A DNA stretch of 64,000 nucleotides from an uncultured Lachnospiraceae bacterium (GCA_900316805.1 ONEJ01000085.1:18644-82643), one strand, 5' to 3'. Counted from the first letter of the stretch, positions 34,217-43,640 are shown. Made by a program: numbers and translations. The notes: a model not told the origin generated them from the letters alone.

Positions 34217-35275
34217 GTGGCTGGACGAATTTTATCTTTTGTAATTGCATTTTTAGTATTTGGTATTTTGATTTTATTTCACGAACTGGGACATTTTCTT
34301 CTGGCAAAGGCCAATGGTGTGAAGGTGAATGAATTCTGCTTTGGACTGGGACCGACCCTGTTTGGCATTCAAAAAGGGGAGACCAAATATTCTGTTAAGC
34401 TTTTTCCCTTCGGTGGAGCCTGTATGATGGAAGGAGAGGATGAGGAATCCCCGGATGAACGTGCCTTTGGCAGTAAATCTGTGTGGGCCCGGATGAGTAT
34501 TGTATTTGCGGGACCGTTTTTTAACTTTATCATGGCCTTTGTGTTTGCCTTTATTCTTATGAGCTGCATCGGCTACGATAAGCCGGTGCTGACGGGAGTG
34601 ACCGATGGTTTTCCGGCTCAGGAGGCAGGCATCATGGAAGGGGATGAAATTGTAAAGATCAATCATATGTCCATTCATTTTGCCAGGGAGATCCAGTATT
34701 ATACCACCTTTCATTCCGGGGAGACTTTGGATATTACCTATCTTCGGGACGGGGATAAATATGAAGTTACACTGACCCCTGAGCTGGATGAGGAATCCGG
34801 CAGATATCTCTACGGTATCAGTTACAGCGTGAACGTCCGTGAGAAGGGCAGCATCCTCACAAATCTGAAGAACAGTTTTTATGAACTTCGCTACTGGATC
34901 TACACGACGATACAAAGTGTTCGTATGCTGGTTACCGGGCAGGTTTCCCCCAATGAACTAATGGGTCCGGTAGGAATCGTGAAAAATGTGGGGGAAGTAT
35001 TTCAGGAATCGGCCAAACTGGACGGCTATTACTGGGCTTTCCTGAACGTGTTAAATTGGGCCATTCTTTTGGCTGCAAACCTTGGCGTCATGAATTTGCT
35101 TCCGATTCCGGCTCTGGATGGCGGGCGTCTGGTTTTTCTTATTGTGGAGGCTGTCCGCGGAAAGCGCATTGACCCGAAGAAGGAAGGCATGGTGAACCTT
35201 GTGGGGCTTTTGATTCTTTTTGCTCTTATGATTGTCGTTATGTTCAACGATATCAGGAAGATTTTCATGGGGTAA
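34217..35275 (+). CDS. rseP: Site-2 intramembrane metalloprotease RseP
   Basis: A 352-residue membrane protease. The first helix holds the zinc site FHELGHFLLAKANG (His22, Glu23, His26). A PDZ domain (about 120-200) follows, and the third zinc ligand is in NLLPIPALDGGRLV. It cleaves anti-sigma factors and remnant signal peptides inside the membrane. The start codon is GTG, one base after the dxr stop. A 30-nt palindrome lies 12 bp downstream and may serve as a terminator. Confidence 0.95.
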   Translation: MAGRILSFVIAFLVFGILILFHELGHFLLAKANGVKVNEFCFGLGPTLFGIQKGETKYSVKLFPFGGACMMEGEDEESPDERAFGSKSVWARMSIVFAGPFFNFIMAFVFAFILMSCIGYDKPVLTGVTDGFPAQEAGIMEGDEIVKINHMSIHFAREIQYYTTFHSGETLDITYLRDGDKYEVTLTPELDEESGRYLYGISYSVNVREKGSILTNLKNSFYELRYWIYTTIQSVRMLVTGQVSPNELMGPVGIVKNVGEVFQESAKLDGYYWAFLNVLNWAILLAANLGVMNLLPIPALDGGRLVFLIVEAVRGKRIDPKKEGMVNLVGLLILFALMIVVMFNDIRKIFMG

Positions 35276-35287
35276 TATTGATTCTTT

Positions 35288-35317
35288 TGTAATTGTTCAT
35301 GGTTCTGAACAGTTACA
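35288..35317 (+). repeat. 30-nt intergenic palindrome (copy 1), possible terminator
   Basis: TGTAATTGTTCA (35288-35299) pairs with TGAACAGTTACA (35306-35317) with one wobble around a 6-nt loop. A T-rich stretch follows. The 12-6-12 geometry and the GTTCA core recur at 42689, 50161 and in degenerate form near 41576. Confidence 0.75.
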
Positions 35318-35391
35318 TTCTTTTTACAGGTGGAAAAGCAAGAAAGTTCAGGAACTGTAGGAAAGGTCAAACATCAGATTGAGGAATGAGT

Positions 35392-36447
35392 ATGAATAGA
35401 AATCAGACAAAAGAAGTGAAAATTGGAGATCGTATTATCGGTGGAGGGCATCCCATCGCCATCCAGTCCATGACCAATACGAGGACGGAGGATGTGGCTG
35501 CCACAGTAGAGCAGATTCATAAGCTGACGAAGGCCGGGTGCGACATTATCCGCTGTGCAGTACCCACCATGGAAGCGGCAGAGGCACTGACAGAAATTAA
35601 AAAGCAGATTACGATTCCTTTGGTTGCGGATATTCATTTTGACTATAAGCTGGCCATTGCCGCTATCCGGCACGGTGCGGACAAGATCAGGATCAACCCG
35701 GGTAATATCGGAAGTGCAGACAGGGTGAAAGCGGTGGTGGATGCTGCAAAGGAGCGGAATATTCCCATACGTGTGGGTGTCAACAGCGGTTCACTGGAGA
35801 AAGAACTGGTGGAAAAATACCACGGCGTTACGGCTGAGGGCATTGTGGAGAGTGCTCTGGACAAGGTAAAGCTCATTGAAGATATGGGCTATGATAATCT
35901 GGTGATCAGTATCAAATCCTCGGATGTGATGATGTGCGTGAAGGCCCATGAACTTATTGCCGAAAAGACCGATCATCCGCTGCATGTGGGAATCACCGAG
36001 GCGGGAACCATTATCAGCGGAAATATCAAGTCCTCCATAGGTCTGGGGCTGATTCTAAATCAGGGAATCGGTGATACCATAAGGGTTTCCCTGACGGGAG
36101 ATCCGGTGGAAGAAATTAAGTCGGCTAAGCTGATTCTCCGTACGCTGGGACTTCGAAAGGGCGGCATCGAGGTGGTGTCCTGTCCTACCTGTGGAAGAAC
36201 CAAGATCAATTTGATTGAGCTGGCAAATCAGGTGGAAACCATGGTTTCGGAGTTTTCTCTGGATATTAAAGTGGCTGTGATGGGCTGCGTGGTCAATGGC
36301 CCGGGAGAGGCAAAGGAAGCAGATCTTGGAATCGCCGGAGGTATCGGTGAGGGTTTGATCATTAAGCATGGGGAAGTGATCCGAAAGGTGCCTGAGGAGA
36401 TGCTGCTTTCGGAGCTTCGACAGGAATTGGAGCATTGGGGGGAATAA
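35392..36447 (+). CDS. ispG: 4-hydroxy-3-methylbut-2-enyl diphosphate synthase (flavodoxin)
   Basis: A 351-residue iron-sulfur enzyme of the MEP pathway. The TIM-barrel half has IQSMTNTRTEDVAATVEQI and the cluster-binding half has SCPTCGRT and MGCVVNGPGEAKEADLG, giving the three cysteines of the 4Fe-4S site. The ATG at 35392 is favoured because GAGGA lies 6 bp upstream; an in-frame ATG two codons earlier (35386) is too close to that site. polC follows by 3 bp. Confidence 0.96.
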   Translation: MNRNQTKEVKIGDRIIGGGHPIAIQSMTNTRTEDVAATVEQIHKLTKAGCDIIRCAVPTMEAAEALTEIKKQITIPLVADIHFDYKLAIAAIRHGADKIRINPGNIGSADRVKAVVDAAKERNIPIRVGVNSGSLEKELVEKYHGVTAEGIVESALDKVKLIEDMGYDNLVISIKSSDVMMCVKAHELIAEKTDHPLHVGITEAGTIISGNIKSSIGLGLILNQGIGDTIRVSLTGDPVEEIKSAKLILRTLGLRKGGIEVVSCPTCGRTKINLIELANQVETMVSEFSLDIKVAVMGCVVNGPGEAKEADLGIAGGIGEGLIIKHGEVIRKVPEEMLLSELRQELEHWGE

Positions 36448-36450
36448 ACT

Positions 36451-39400
36451 ATGGCAAAGGCTTTTATAGAGGCTTTTCCGACCCTGCAGCTTTCAGGAGA
36501 GCTGCAGGGTCTTTTAGAAACTGCAGAAGTGACAAAGATCAGTGCGAATCGTGAGTATACACACATTCGCATTTATTTGCGTGCAAAGAGACTGATCTTC
36601 AAAAAAAAGATCTGGCAGCTGGAGAAGGAAATCGCTTCCCAGATCTTTCAGAACAAAGATATACGGGTGCGGGTAATCGAATCCTTCGAACTTTCGGAGC
36701 AGTACACGCCCCAGTCTCTGATGGAGGTTTACAGGGACAGTATCTTAGACGAACTGGAATCCTACAGTGTTCTGGAATATAATGCCCTTCGGACGGCGCA
36801 GACGGAGTTTGATTCGCCGAAGCACATGACGCTTTTGATGGAGGATACCATCATTTCCAGGGAACGGACCGAAGAAATTGTGGAGTTTCTGGAAAAGGTG
36901 GTCTGTGAGCGCTGCGGCATGGATTTTATCATTACGCCGGAACTTAAGGAGCGTAAAGAGAGCAAATACCGGAAAAACTCTGATATCCAAATCCAGCAGG
37001 AGGTAGCTGAGATTGCCAGGCGGGCAAAGGCAGCATTGCAGTCCAAGGGAGAAGAAGGCGGCATGGAGCCTGTTTCGGATTCAAAGACAGAGGAAGAAAA
37101 GGAGACCGCAAATACCGCAAAGAAAGTGGAAGAAAGTGCTCCGGCAGTTAAGACAGCAGCGGAAAGAAAAGCACCTTCCTTTGGAAAGAAGGGAGAGTTC
37201 CGACGAAAGTTTGAGCGGGACAATCCGAAGAAGTCCATGAATCCGGATGTGCTCTACGGCAGGGATTTTGAAGAGGAGCCCATTACCATCGATAAGATTG
37301 ACGGACCTATTGGCGAAGTGGTAATCCGCGGACAGATTCTGACGGTGGACACAAGAGAAATTCGCGGGGAGAAAACCATCATCATTTTTTCCATGACGGA
37401 TTTCACAGATACCATTGTGCTTAAGGTATTCACAAGAAATGAGGATGTAAAGGAACTGCTTTCGGGGATTTCTGCAGGGAAATTCATTAAGGTCAAGGGT
37501 GTGGCTACCATAGATAAGTTTGACAGTGATCTGACCATAGGTTCCATTGTCGGTATCAAAAAAACTGCGGATTTCAGAACCATGCGTATGGACAACAGCG
37601 CCGTGAAGCGTGTGGAGCTCCACTGCCATACCAAGATGAGTGATATGGACGGCGTCTCAGATGTGAAGGATATTGTAAAGCGTGCCATGAAGTGGGGGCA
37701 CAAAGCCATCGCCATCACAGATCACGGAGATGTGCAGGCCTTTCCGGATGCCAACCACACGGTAGAGGGAAACGAGGATTTTAAGGTGATCTACGGGGTG
37801 GAAGCCTATCTGGTGGATGACCTTAAGGATATTGTGACGGACAGCAGGAATCAGTCCTTAGAGGCGGATTATGTGGTGTTCGATCTGGAAACTACAGGCT
37901 TTAGTCCGGAAAACAACCGGATCATTGAGATCGGAGCAGTCAAGGTACAGGGGGGAAAAATCACGGATAAGTTTTCCACCTTTGTCAACCCGCAGGTGCC
38001 GATTCCCTTCCGGATTGAGCAGCTGACCTCCATTAACGACTCCATGGTGATCGATGCACCGCCGATTGAGCAGATTCTGCCCCAGTTCATGGAATTCTGT
38101 GAGGGCTGTGTGATGGTGGCTCACAATGCGGATTTTGACATGAGCTTTATCAAGAAAAACTGCATGAGGCAGGGGATGGAATGCCGTCCCACCATCGTGG
38201 ATACTGTTGGACTTGCCCGGATCCTTCTGCCCAATCTGAATCGTTTTAAACTGGACACGGTGGCCAAGGCGCTGGGAGTGTCTTTGGACAATCATCACAG
38301 GGCTGTGGATGATGCGGGATGTACGGCGGAAATTTTTGTGAAATTTATCGATATGCTAAAGTCCAGAGGAATTGAGACCCTGGATGAGGTCAACTGCCTG
38401 GGAAGCTCATCTGTGGAGAATGTGCAGAAGATGCCTACCTACCATGCCATTATTCTTGCCACCTGTGATCAGGGACGCACGAATCTTTACCGGCTGGTAT
38501 CCCTGGCTCATATCAAATACTACAACAGGAGACCCAGAATTCCAAAGAGTGAATTCCTGAAATACCGGGACGGACTTCTGATCGGTTCCGCCTGCGAGGC
38601 CGGAGAACTTTACCGGGCTATTTTGAATGCAAGACCCCAGGAGGAAATTGCAAGACTGGTGGAATTTTATGATTATCTGGAAATTCAGCCGCTGGGGAAC
38701 AATGCCTTTCTGGTCAGGGATGAGGATTCTGCGGTCGCCTCGGATGAGGACCTGATAGAGATCAACAAGAAGATCGTGAAGCTGGGAGAGGAATTTCACA
38801 AGCCGGTGGTGGCTACTTGCGATGTGCATTTCCTGGATCCGGAGGATGAAATTTACCGCCGTATCATCATGTGCGGACAGGGCTTTAAGGATGCGGACGA
38901 TCAGGCACCTCTTTACCTTCGTACCACGGAGGAAATGCTGAAGGAATTCGAGTATCTGGGCAGCGAAAAGGCGGAGGAAGTGGTGATCACCAACCCCAAC
39001 CGTATTGCGGATATGTGTGAGCGTATTTCTCCGGTCCGCCCGGACAAGTGTCCGCCGGTCATCGAGAATTCCGATCAGATGCTCCGGGATATCTGTTACA
39101 ATAAGGCTCACAAAATGTATGGAGATCCTTTGCCAGACATCGTGCAGGAGCGGCTGGAACGTGAATTGAATTCTATTATCAGCAATGGTTATGCCGTGAT
39201 GTATATCATCGCCCAGAAGCTGGTGTGGAAGTCCAACGAGGATGGCTATCTGGTGGGGTCCCGTGGTTCCGTAGGAAGCTCCTTTGTGGCTACCATGTCC
39301 GGAATCACGGAGGTAAATCCCCTCCACGCTCATTATCTGTGTAAGCACTGTAAGTACAGTGATTTTGATTCTGAGCTGGTGCAGTCCTACGCGGGGCGGG

Positions 39401-40962
39401 GCGGCTGCGATATGCCGGACAAAATCTGTCCCCGCTGTGGGAAACCTCTCTCAAAGGAGGGCTTTGATATCCCCTTTGAAACCTTCCTGGGATTTAAGGG
39501 AAACAAGGAGCCGGATATCGATCTGAATTTCTCCGGAGAGTACCAGAGTAAGGCCCACAAGTACACGGAGGTTATTTTCGGGGAGGGACAGACCTTCAAG
39601 GCCGGCACCATCGGTACTCTGGCAGATAAGACAGCTTTTGGATATGTGAAGAATTATTATGAGGAGCGGGGCGTACATAAGCGAAACTGCGAGATTGACC
39701 GCATCGTGCAGGGCTGTGTAGGAGTCAGACGAACCACCGGACAGCATCCGGGTGGTATCGTGGTGCTGCCTATGGGAGAACAGATTTATACCTTTACCCC
39801 CATCCAGCATCCGGCCAACGATATGACGGTGGACATTACAACCACACACTTTGATTACCACAGTATTGACCATAACCTGTTAAAGCTTGACATTCTCGGG
39901 CACGACGATCCTACCATGATCCGTATGCTGCAGGATCTCACCGGTGTGGATCCCACGCAGATTCCTTTAGATGATCCGGCAGTTATGTCCCTGTTTCAGA
40001 ATACCAGTGCGCTGGGGGTGACCCCGGAGGAACTGGAAGGCTGTCAGCTGGGGGCTCTGGGAATCCCGGAGTTCGGTACGGATTTTGCCATGGGCATGCT
40101 TATTGACACCCAGCCCAAGGAATTTTCGGATTTGATCCGTATTGCAGGACTTTCCCATGGTACGGATGTATGGCTGGGCAACGCACAGACATTGATTCAG
40201 GAGAAAAAGGCAACCATTTCCACCGCCATCTGTACCCGTGATGATATTATGATCTATCTGATCGGCATGGGGCTGGATTCGGAGGAATCCTTTAAGATCA
40301 TGGAGGCCGTCCGTAAGGGAATGGTGGCCAAGGGCAAATGTGACAAGTGGCCGGAGTGGAAGCAGGATATGATTGACCACGGGGTTCCGGACTGGTATAT
40401 CTGGTCCTGTGAGAAGATTAAGTACATGTTTCCGAAGGCTCATGCCGCCGCCTATGTAATGATGGCGTGGCGTATTGCCTACTGTAAGGTGTTTTACCCT
40501 CTTGCCTATTACGCGGCGTATTTTTCCATCCGTGCCACGGGCTTTTCCTACGAGCTTATGTGTCAGGGGAAGGATAAGCTGGAGGCCTATATGAAGGATT
40601 ACCAGCGGAGAAAGGATGAATTGTCAAAGAAGGAGCAGGATACCTACAAGGATATGCGTCTGGTACAGGAAATGTATGCCAGAGGCTTTGAGTTCCTGCC
40701 TATTGATATTTACAAGTCAAAGCCGCACCATTTCCAGATCATAGACACAAAACTGCTTCCGTCCCTCAATACCATTGAAGGCCTGGGAGACAATGCGGCG
40801 GTTGCCATTGCGGAGGCTGCAAAGGATGGGATGTTTTTGTCCAAGGATGATTTCCGGGAGCGCACCAAGGTCTCCAAAACGACCATCGAGCTGATGAGCG
40901 ACCTGGGACTTTTTGGAGATTTGCCGGATTCCAACCAGCTGTCCCTGTTTGATTTTGCCTAG
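36451..40962 (+). CDS. polC: DNA polymerase III PolC-type alpha subunit
   Basis: A 1503-residue replicative polymerase of low-GC Gram-positives. The order is an N-terminal domain, an OB fold (about 285-375), a PHP domain (from HCHTKMSDMDG, about 390) interrupted by a DEDD 3'-5' exonuclease (VVFDLETTG, about 473-640), a zinc-finger cysteine set (CKHCKY and CPRCGKP, about 965-1000), and the polymerase palm (EPDIDLNFSGEYQ, about 1020). It proofreads with its own exonuclease. Length is typical. A 478-bp palindrome begins 22 bp after the stop. Confidence 0.97.
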   Translation: MAKAFIEAFPTLQLSGELQGLLETAEVTKISANREYTHIRIYLRAKRLIFKKKIWQLEKEIASQIFQNKDIRVRVIESFELSEQYTPQSLMEVYRDSILDELESYSVLEYNALRTAQTEFDSPKHMTLLMEDTIISRERTEEIVEFLEKVVCERCGMDFIITPELKERKESKYRKNSDIQIQQEVAEIARRAKAALQSKGEEGGMEPVSDSKTEEEKETANTAKKVEESAPAVKTAAERKAPSFGKKGEFRRKFERDNPKKSMNPDVLYGRDFEEEPITIDKIDGPIGEVVIRGQILTVDTREIRGEKTIIIFSMTDFTDTIVLKVFTRNEDVKELLSGISAGKFIKVKGVATIDKFDSDLTIGSIVGIKKTADFRTMRMDNSAVKRVELHCHTKMSDMDGVSDVKDIVKRAMKWGHKAIAITDHGDVQAFPDANHTVEGNEDFKVIYGVEAYLVDDLKDIVTDSRNQSLEADYVVFDLETTGFSPENNRIIEIGAVKVQGGKITDKFSTFVNPQVPIPFRIEQLTSINDSMVIDAPPIEQILPQFMEFCEGCVMVAHNADFDMSFIKKNCMRQGMECRPTIVDTVGLARILLPNLNRFKLDTVAKALGVSLDNHHRAVDDAGCTAEIFVKFIDMLKSRGIETLDEVNCLGSSSVENVQKMPTYHAIILATCDQGRTNLYRLVSLAHIKYYNRRPRIPKSEFLKYRDGLLIGSACEAGELYRAILNARPQEEIARLVEFYDYLEIQPLGNNAFLVRDEDSAVASDEDLIEINKKIVKLGEEFHKPVVATCDVHFLDPEDEIYRRIIMCGQGFKDADDQAPLYLRTTEEMLKEFEYLGSEKAEEVVITNPNRIADMCERISPVRPDKCPPVIENSDQMLRDICYNKAHKMYGDPLPDIVQERLERELNSIISNGYAVMYIIAQKLVWKSNEDGYLVGSRGSVGSSFVATMSGITEVNPLHAHYLCKHCKYSDFDSELVQSYAGRGGCDMPDKICPRCGKPLSKEGFDIPFETFLGFKGNKEPDIDLNFSGEYQSKAHKYTEVIFGEGQTFKAGTIGTLADKTAFGYVKNYYEERGVHKRNCEIDRIVQGCVGVRRTTGQHPGGIVVLPMGEQIYTFTPIQHPANDMTVDITTTHFDYHSIDHNLLKLDILGHDDPTMIRMLQDLTGVDPTQIPLDDPAVMSLFQNTSALGVTPEELEGCQLGALGIPEFGTDFAMGMLIDTQPKEFSDLIRIAGLSHGTDVWLGNAQTLIQEKKATISTAICTRDDIMIYLIGMGLDSEESFKIMEAVRKGMVAKGKCDKWPEWKQDMIDHGVPDWYIWSCEKIKYMFPKAHAAAYVMMAWRIAYCKVFYPLAYYAAYFSIRATGFSYELMCQGKDKLEAYMKDYQRRKDELSKKEQDTYKDMRLVQEMYARGFEFLPIDIYKSKPHHFQIIDTKLLPSLNTIEGLGDNAAVAIAEAAKDGMFLSKDDFRERTKVSKTTIELMSDLGLFGDLPDSNQLSLFDFA

Positions 40963-40983
40963 ACTTTAAACTTGCTGTCAGGG

Positions 40984-41461
40984 TTTTCCCACGGCCCCGC
41001 CTGGCGTCTGGGTTCCCCGGGGATGCACCTGCAAAACTCGCGCCAAATTGCTGATTTGTCCGGTATCGGATTTCGGCTCTTTTGATGATTTATGTTCATT
41101 CGACAGCCGGACACTTCCGCGGCGGCGTCCGTCCGGGGCAGACATTCGATTTATGCCAAGCCGTGTGAGAGTTAATGCCTCTATTTACAAAAGCGGGCAA
41201 GGGAAATACACGTTCAAGCGAAGCGCGTTTGTATTTCCCTTGCCCAATAGGCTCTGTGGATAGAGACATTTACTCGTACTAGGCGAAGGCATCATGAGAG
41301 TGTCTGCCCCGGACGGACGCCGCCGCGGAAGTGTCCGGCTGGCGAATGTACACAAACTTGGAGCCGAAATCCGATACCGGACAAATCTTCGCAATTTGGC
41401 GTGAAATGTTTTGCAGGTGCATCCCCGGGGAACCCAGACGCCAGGCGGGGCCGTGGGAAAA
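40984..41461. repeat. 478-bp giant palindrome (long inverted repeat element)
   Basis: Almost the whole 648-bp gap between polC and the next gene is one imperfect palindrome. The outer 54 bp (40984-41037 and 41408-41461) are perfectly inverted. A second block (about 41039-41079 with 41361-41400) is nearly perfect. A 40-bp block (41105-41144 with 41301-41340) is perfect, and the centre is a 16-bp stem (41195-41210 with 41230-41245). Outer arms are GC-rich. Short open frames within it mirror one another because of the symmetry and are not convincing genes. It may be a non-autonomous mobile element or a strong bidirectional terminator. Confidence 0.92.
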
Positions 41462-41489
41462 TTAGAAGTTTTGTAACTATTTAAGAGTA

Positions 41490-41513
41490 GCACAAAACAC
41501 TTGCTGTTTTGTG
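41490..41513. repeat. Small hairpin beside the giant palindrome
   Basis: GCACAAAAC (41490-41498) pairs with GTTTTGTGC (41505-41513) across a 6-nt loop. It lies between the palindrome and the 3' end of the minus-strand gene and has no clear T tract. Confidence 0.5.
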
Positions 41514-41575
41514 CGTATGAACATGATGTAATAGCAATAATGCCATCGCGAAGCGATTTTAAATGCATTTTTGTT

Positions 41576-41607
41576 TCGTAACTGTGAGGGTACTGAACAG
41601 ATACGAA
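41576..41607. repeat. Degenerate 30-nt intergenic palindrome (copy 2)
   Basis: The arms CGTAACTGT and ACAGATACG (within 41576-41607) form an imperfect stem just behind the 3' end of the minus-strand DUF5050 gene. They resemble the arms of the palindromes at 35288, 42689 and 50161, but the left arm has diverged. Confidence 0.45.
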
Positions 41608-41610
41608 GTT

Positions 41611-42630
41611 TTATTGGATAACACCCGGGTGGAAGGGCGTAAGCTCCCCCGGGTTTTCGGTGGGGGTGCAGAAAACCTCCCTGGTCTTATAATCCGTAAA
41701 ATAGATATAGTAAGAGGTTACATTGATGTTGGAGTAATTTCCCCGGGCCAGTATCTGAAAGCCGGTGCCGTTGTTTTTTATCATGCAAAGGGCAGGATCA
41801 TTTTTGTCGTAGCGCTGGTAAAAGATTGTGCTGCCGTAAACATTGAAGAGGTCAATGCTGTCTCTGGAGAGAGTGATGGGATTGTCTGCCTGGATGTTGG
41901 TGTGCACCAGAGCATTGTCCTGGTCTACATCCAGATAATAGACATTGTTGTCGCTGGTGACAATGGGTTTATAGCAGTTGCAGTCATAGATTTTTGTCTT
42001 CTGGTCAGTGGTGGTGTCATATTGATAGAGAGCGCCGTCCTCCTCCGTGCCGTTGGAATAGAAGTATTGTCCCAGGGCACTGCAGGTAAAGATATAAGGG
42101 TTGTATACCTGCTGTTTGTCGGTTCCGTCGATGCCCACCTTATAGAGGGTTGTAGCCTGCTGCTTGTCATAGTGCAGGTAATAGACATAGTTGCCGATGA
42201 GGGTGGCATAGATGCAGGGATCCGGATCCAATATGGCGATATCCCCGCCGTTTCTGGAAATACGGCAGAGACTGTTATTGGCGAAGGTGAAAAAGCCGAA
42301 GCTGGCGCTGTTTCTGTCATTGTTTCGCACATAGTAGACGTAGTGGGAATCTGCGTTGATGTACATGACAGTGTCATCGCAGAGCTTCTTTAAATTCTGT
42401 CCGTCCAGATCCATGGAATAGAGACGGTAGTTGTCATCGGGATTGGCAAAGAAGACGGTTCCGCTGTTCTCGCAGAAGAGTCCGGCATTGTAGAGATTGC
42501 CGGCGGTGTTGCCGTTTACGAAGCTGTTATTGTATCGAATTCTTGTTTGAAAATGATAGAAGACGCTGCAACCGATGACTGCAATCAGCAGCAGAATGGC
42601 CAGCGCAAAGTATTTTTTTTTCATGCTCAT
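41611..42630 (-). CDS. DUF5050-type surface beta-propeller protein
   Basis: A 339-residue protein with an N-terminal membrane anchor or uncleaved signal (about residues 4-25) and an extracellular chain of repeated short blades such as VFFANPDDNYRLYSMDLDGQ and YVYYLHYDKQQATTLYKVGI. The repeated pattern of YYx and xLYKxxxDG is that of DUF5050 beta-propellers, whose function is unknown but which are often surface-exposed in Firmicutes. AAGGAG lies 4 bp before the first ATG and 10 bp before a second in-frame ATG (42624), so either start is possible. It is a single-gene unit with its own promoter, opposite to its neighbours. Confidence 0.8.
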   Translation of the reverse strand: MSMKKKYFALAILLLIAVIGCSVFYHFQTRIRYNNSFVNGNTAGNLYNAGLFCENSGTVFFANPDDNYRLYSMDLDGQNLKKLCDDTVMYINADSHYVYYVRNNDRNSASFGFFTFANNSLCRISRNGGDIAILDPDPCIYATLIGNYVYYLHYDKQQATTLYKVGIDGTDKQQVYNPYIFTCSALGQYFYSNGTEEDGALYQYDTTTDQKTKIYDCNCYKPIVTSDNNVYYLDVDQDNALVHTNIQADNPITLSRDSIDLFNVYGSTIFYQRYDKNDPALCMIKNNGTGFQILARGNYSNINVTSYYIYFTDYKTREVFCTPTENPGELTPFHPGVIQ

Positions 42631-42657
42631 GTTTCTCCTTTGTGCATATCTTATTTT

Positions 42658-42686
42658 ATTATATAGTCTGGCGGGGGGTGTTGCAA
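42658..42686 (-). promoter_or_regulatory. Sigma-A promoter of the DUF5050 gene
   Basis: On the minus strand TTGCAA (complement of 42681-42686) and a perfect TATAAT (complement of 42658-42663) are 17 bp apart. The perfect 30-nt palindrome at 42689-42718 abuts the -35 box on its upstream side. Confidence 0.75.
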
Positions 42687-42688
42687 GG

Positions 42689-42718
42689 GTTACAGTTCAC
42701 ATACTTGTGAACTGTAAC
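42689..42718. repeat. Perfect 30-nt intergenic palindrome (copy 3)
   Basis: GTTACAGTTCAC (42689-42700) and GTGAACTGTAAC (42707-42718) are exact inverse repeats around a 6-nt loop. It lies between two divergent promoters. It could be an operator or a dispersed repeat copy; compare 35288 and 50161. Confidence 0.85.
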
Positions 42719-42757
42719 GAACAACGTAACCTGTAAGGGGAAGTTCGGCTGATTCCC

Positions 42758-42787
42758 TTGATTAATTAAGCAGAAAAGTGATAATAT
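42758..42787 (+). promoter_or_regulatory. Probable promoter of the HAD phosphatase gene
   Basis: TTGATT (42758-42763) is followed after 18 bp by TAATAT (42782-42787), with an alternative GATAAT at 16 bp. The start codon is 34 bp downstream. Confidence 0.5.
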
Positions 42788-42821
42788 AAAGGCACAAGGA
42801 TATACGAAAGGAAAAGGGATT

Positions 42822-43589
42822 ATGAGTTTAAAACTTGAGAAGGCAATTCTGCCGGATACCTACGACAATTATGTGTTTGACCTGTACGGAACCCTGGTGG
42901 ATATCCACACGGATGAAGGCAATACAGAAGTCTGGGAAAAGCTTGCATTGTTTTACGGTTATTATGGGGCCTGTTATGAGCCGGATGAATTGGAAAAACA
43001 TTATGGGGAACTAGTGAGGGGAAAGGAGGCTTCCCTTAAGATGACTCTTGAAAGTGATCCCCATTATGCCCATGAATCCTCCCCGGAAATCGAGATAACT
43101 GATGTGTTTTCTTCATTGTTTGCAAAAAAGGGCGTAGAAGCGGACAGAAATCTTGCGGTACATGCCGGTCAGTTTTTCCGCGTCCTCTCCACCGAATATG
43201 TAAAGCTGTATCCGGGAACTGCCGAAATGCTTAAGGATCTGAAGGATAAGGGGAAAAAGGTATATCTTCTTTCCAATGCCCAGAGGATTTTTACTGCTTA
43301 TGAGATGAATCTGATCGAGATCTCCCAATATTTTGACGATATTTTTATCTCCTCGGATTTTCAGACGAAAAAGCCGGATCAGCGTTTTTTCCAGGCCTTA
43401 ATGGACAAGCATGATCTTAAGGCGGACAAGACCCTGTTTATCGGCAATGACAGCCGCTGCGATATTGATGGGGCAAGGCAGGTGGATTTTCACACCTTTT
43501 ATGTGAATTCCAATATTTCACCGAAGGATGACCATGCCGAAGAGGCGGATTATGTTGTAGAAGATTTTACCGAGTGGCTGACAAAGTAA
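42822..43589 (+). CDS. HAD-superfamily hydrolase (YjjG-like phosphatase)
   Basis: A 255-residue HAD enzyme with motif I in YVFDLYGTLVD (nucleophile Asp), motif II in YLLSNAQR, the conserved Lys in QTKKPDQRFF, and motif IV in LFIGNDSRCDIDGA. The cap is of the helical C1 type. Such proteins dephosphorylate small metabolites such as nucleotides. The substrate cannot be told from sequence. A bidirectional terminator separates it from the convergent next gene. Confidence 0.85.
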   Translation: MSLKLEKAILPDTYDNYVFDLYGTLVDIHTDEGNTEVWEKLALFYGYYGACYEPDELEKHYGELVRGKEASLKMTLESDPHYAHESSPEIEITDVFSSLFAKKGVEADRNLAVHAGQFFRVLSTEYVKLYPGTAEMLKDLKDKGKKVYLLSNAQRIFTAYEMNLIEISQYFDDIFISSDFQTKKPDQRFFQALMDKHDLKADKTLFIGNDSRCDIDGARQVDFHTFYVNSNISPKDDHAEEADYVVEDFTEWLTK

Positions 43590-43593
43590 ATGA

Positions 43594-43640
43594 AAATGCC
43601 TATTCCATTCAATGAAAGCAAAAGGAATAGGCATTCTTTT
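43594..43640. terminator. Bidirectional intrinsic terminator
   Basis: AATGCCTATTCC (43594-43605) and GGAATAGGCATT (43623-43634) form a perfect 12-bp stem. On the + strand it is followed by CTTTTT. On the minus strand it is followed by TTCATTT. It lies between two convergent genes. Confidence 0.85.

Noticed and set aside
41048-41568. Short open frames inside the giant palindrome on both strands sharing an RTLPRRRPSGAD segment
   Set aside because: The similarity comes from the inverted repeat itself; there is no ribosome site and no known protein family.
41563-42393. 276-codon + strand frame opposite the DUF5050 gene
   Set aside because: The minus-strand reading has a promoter, ribosome site, signal anchor and repeated propeller blades; the + reading is Val/Ile-rich without motifs.
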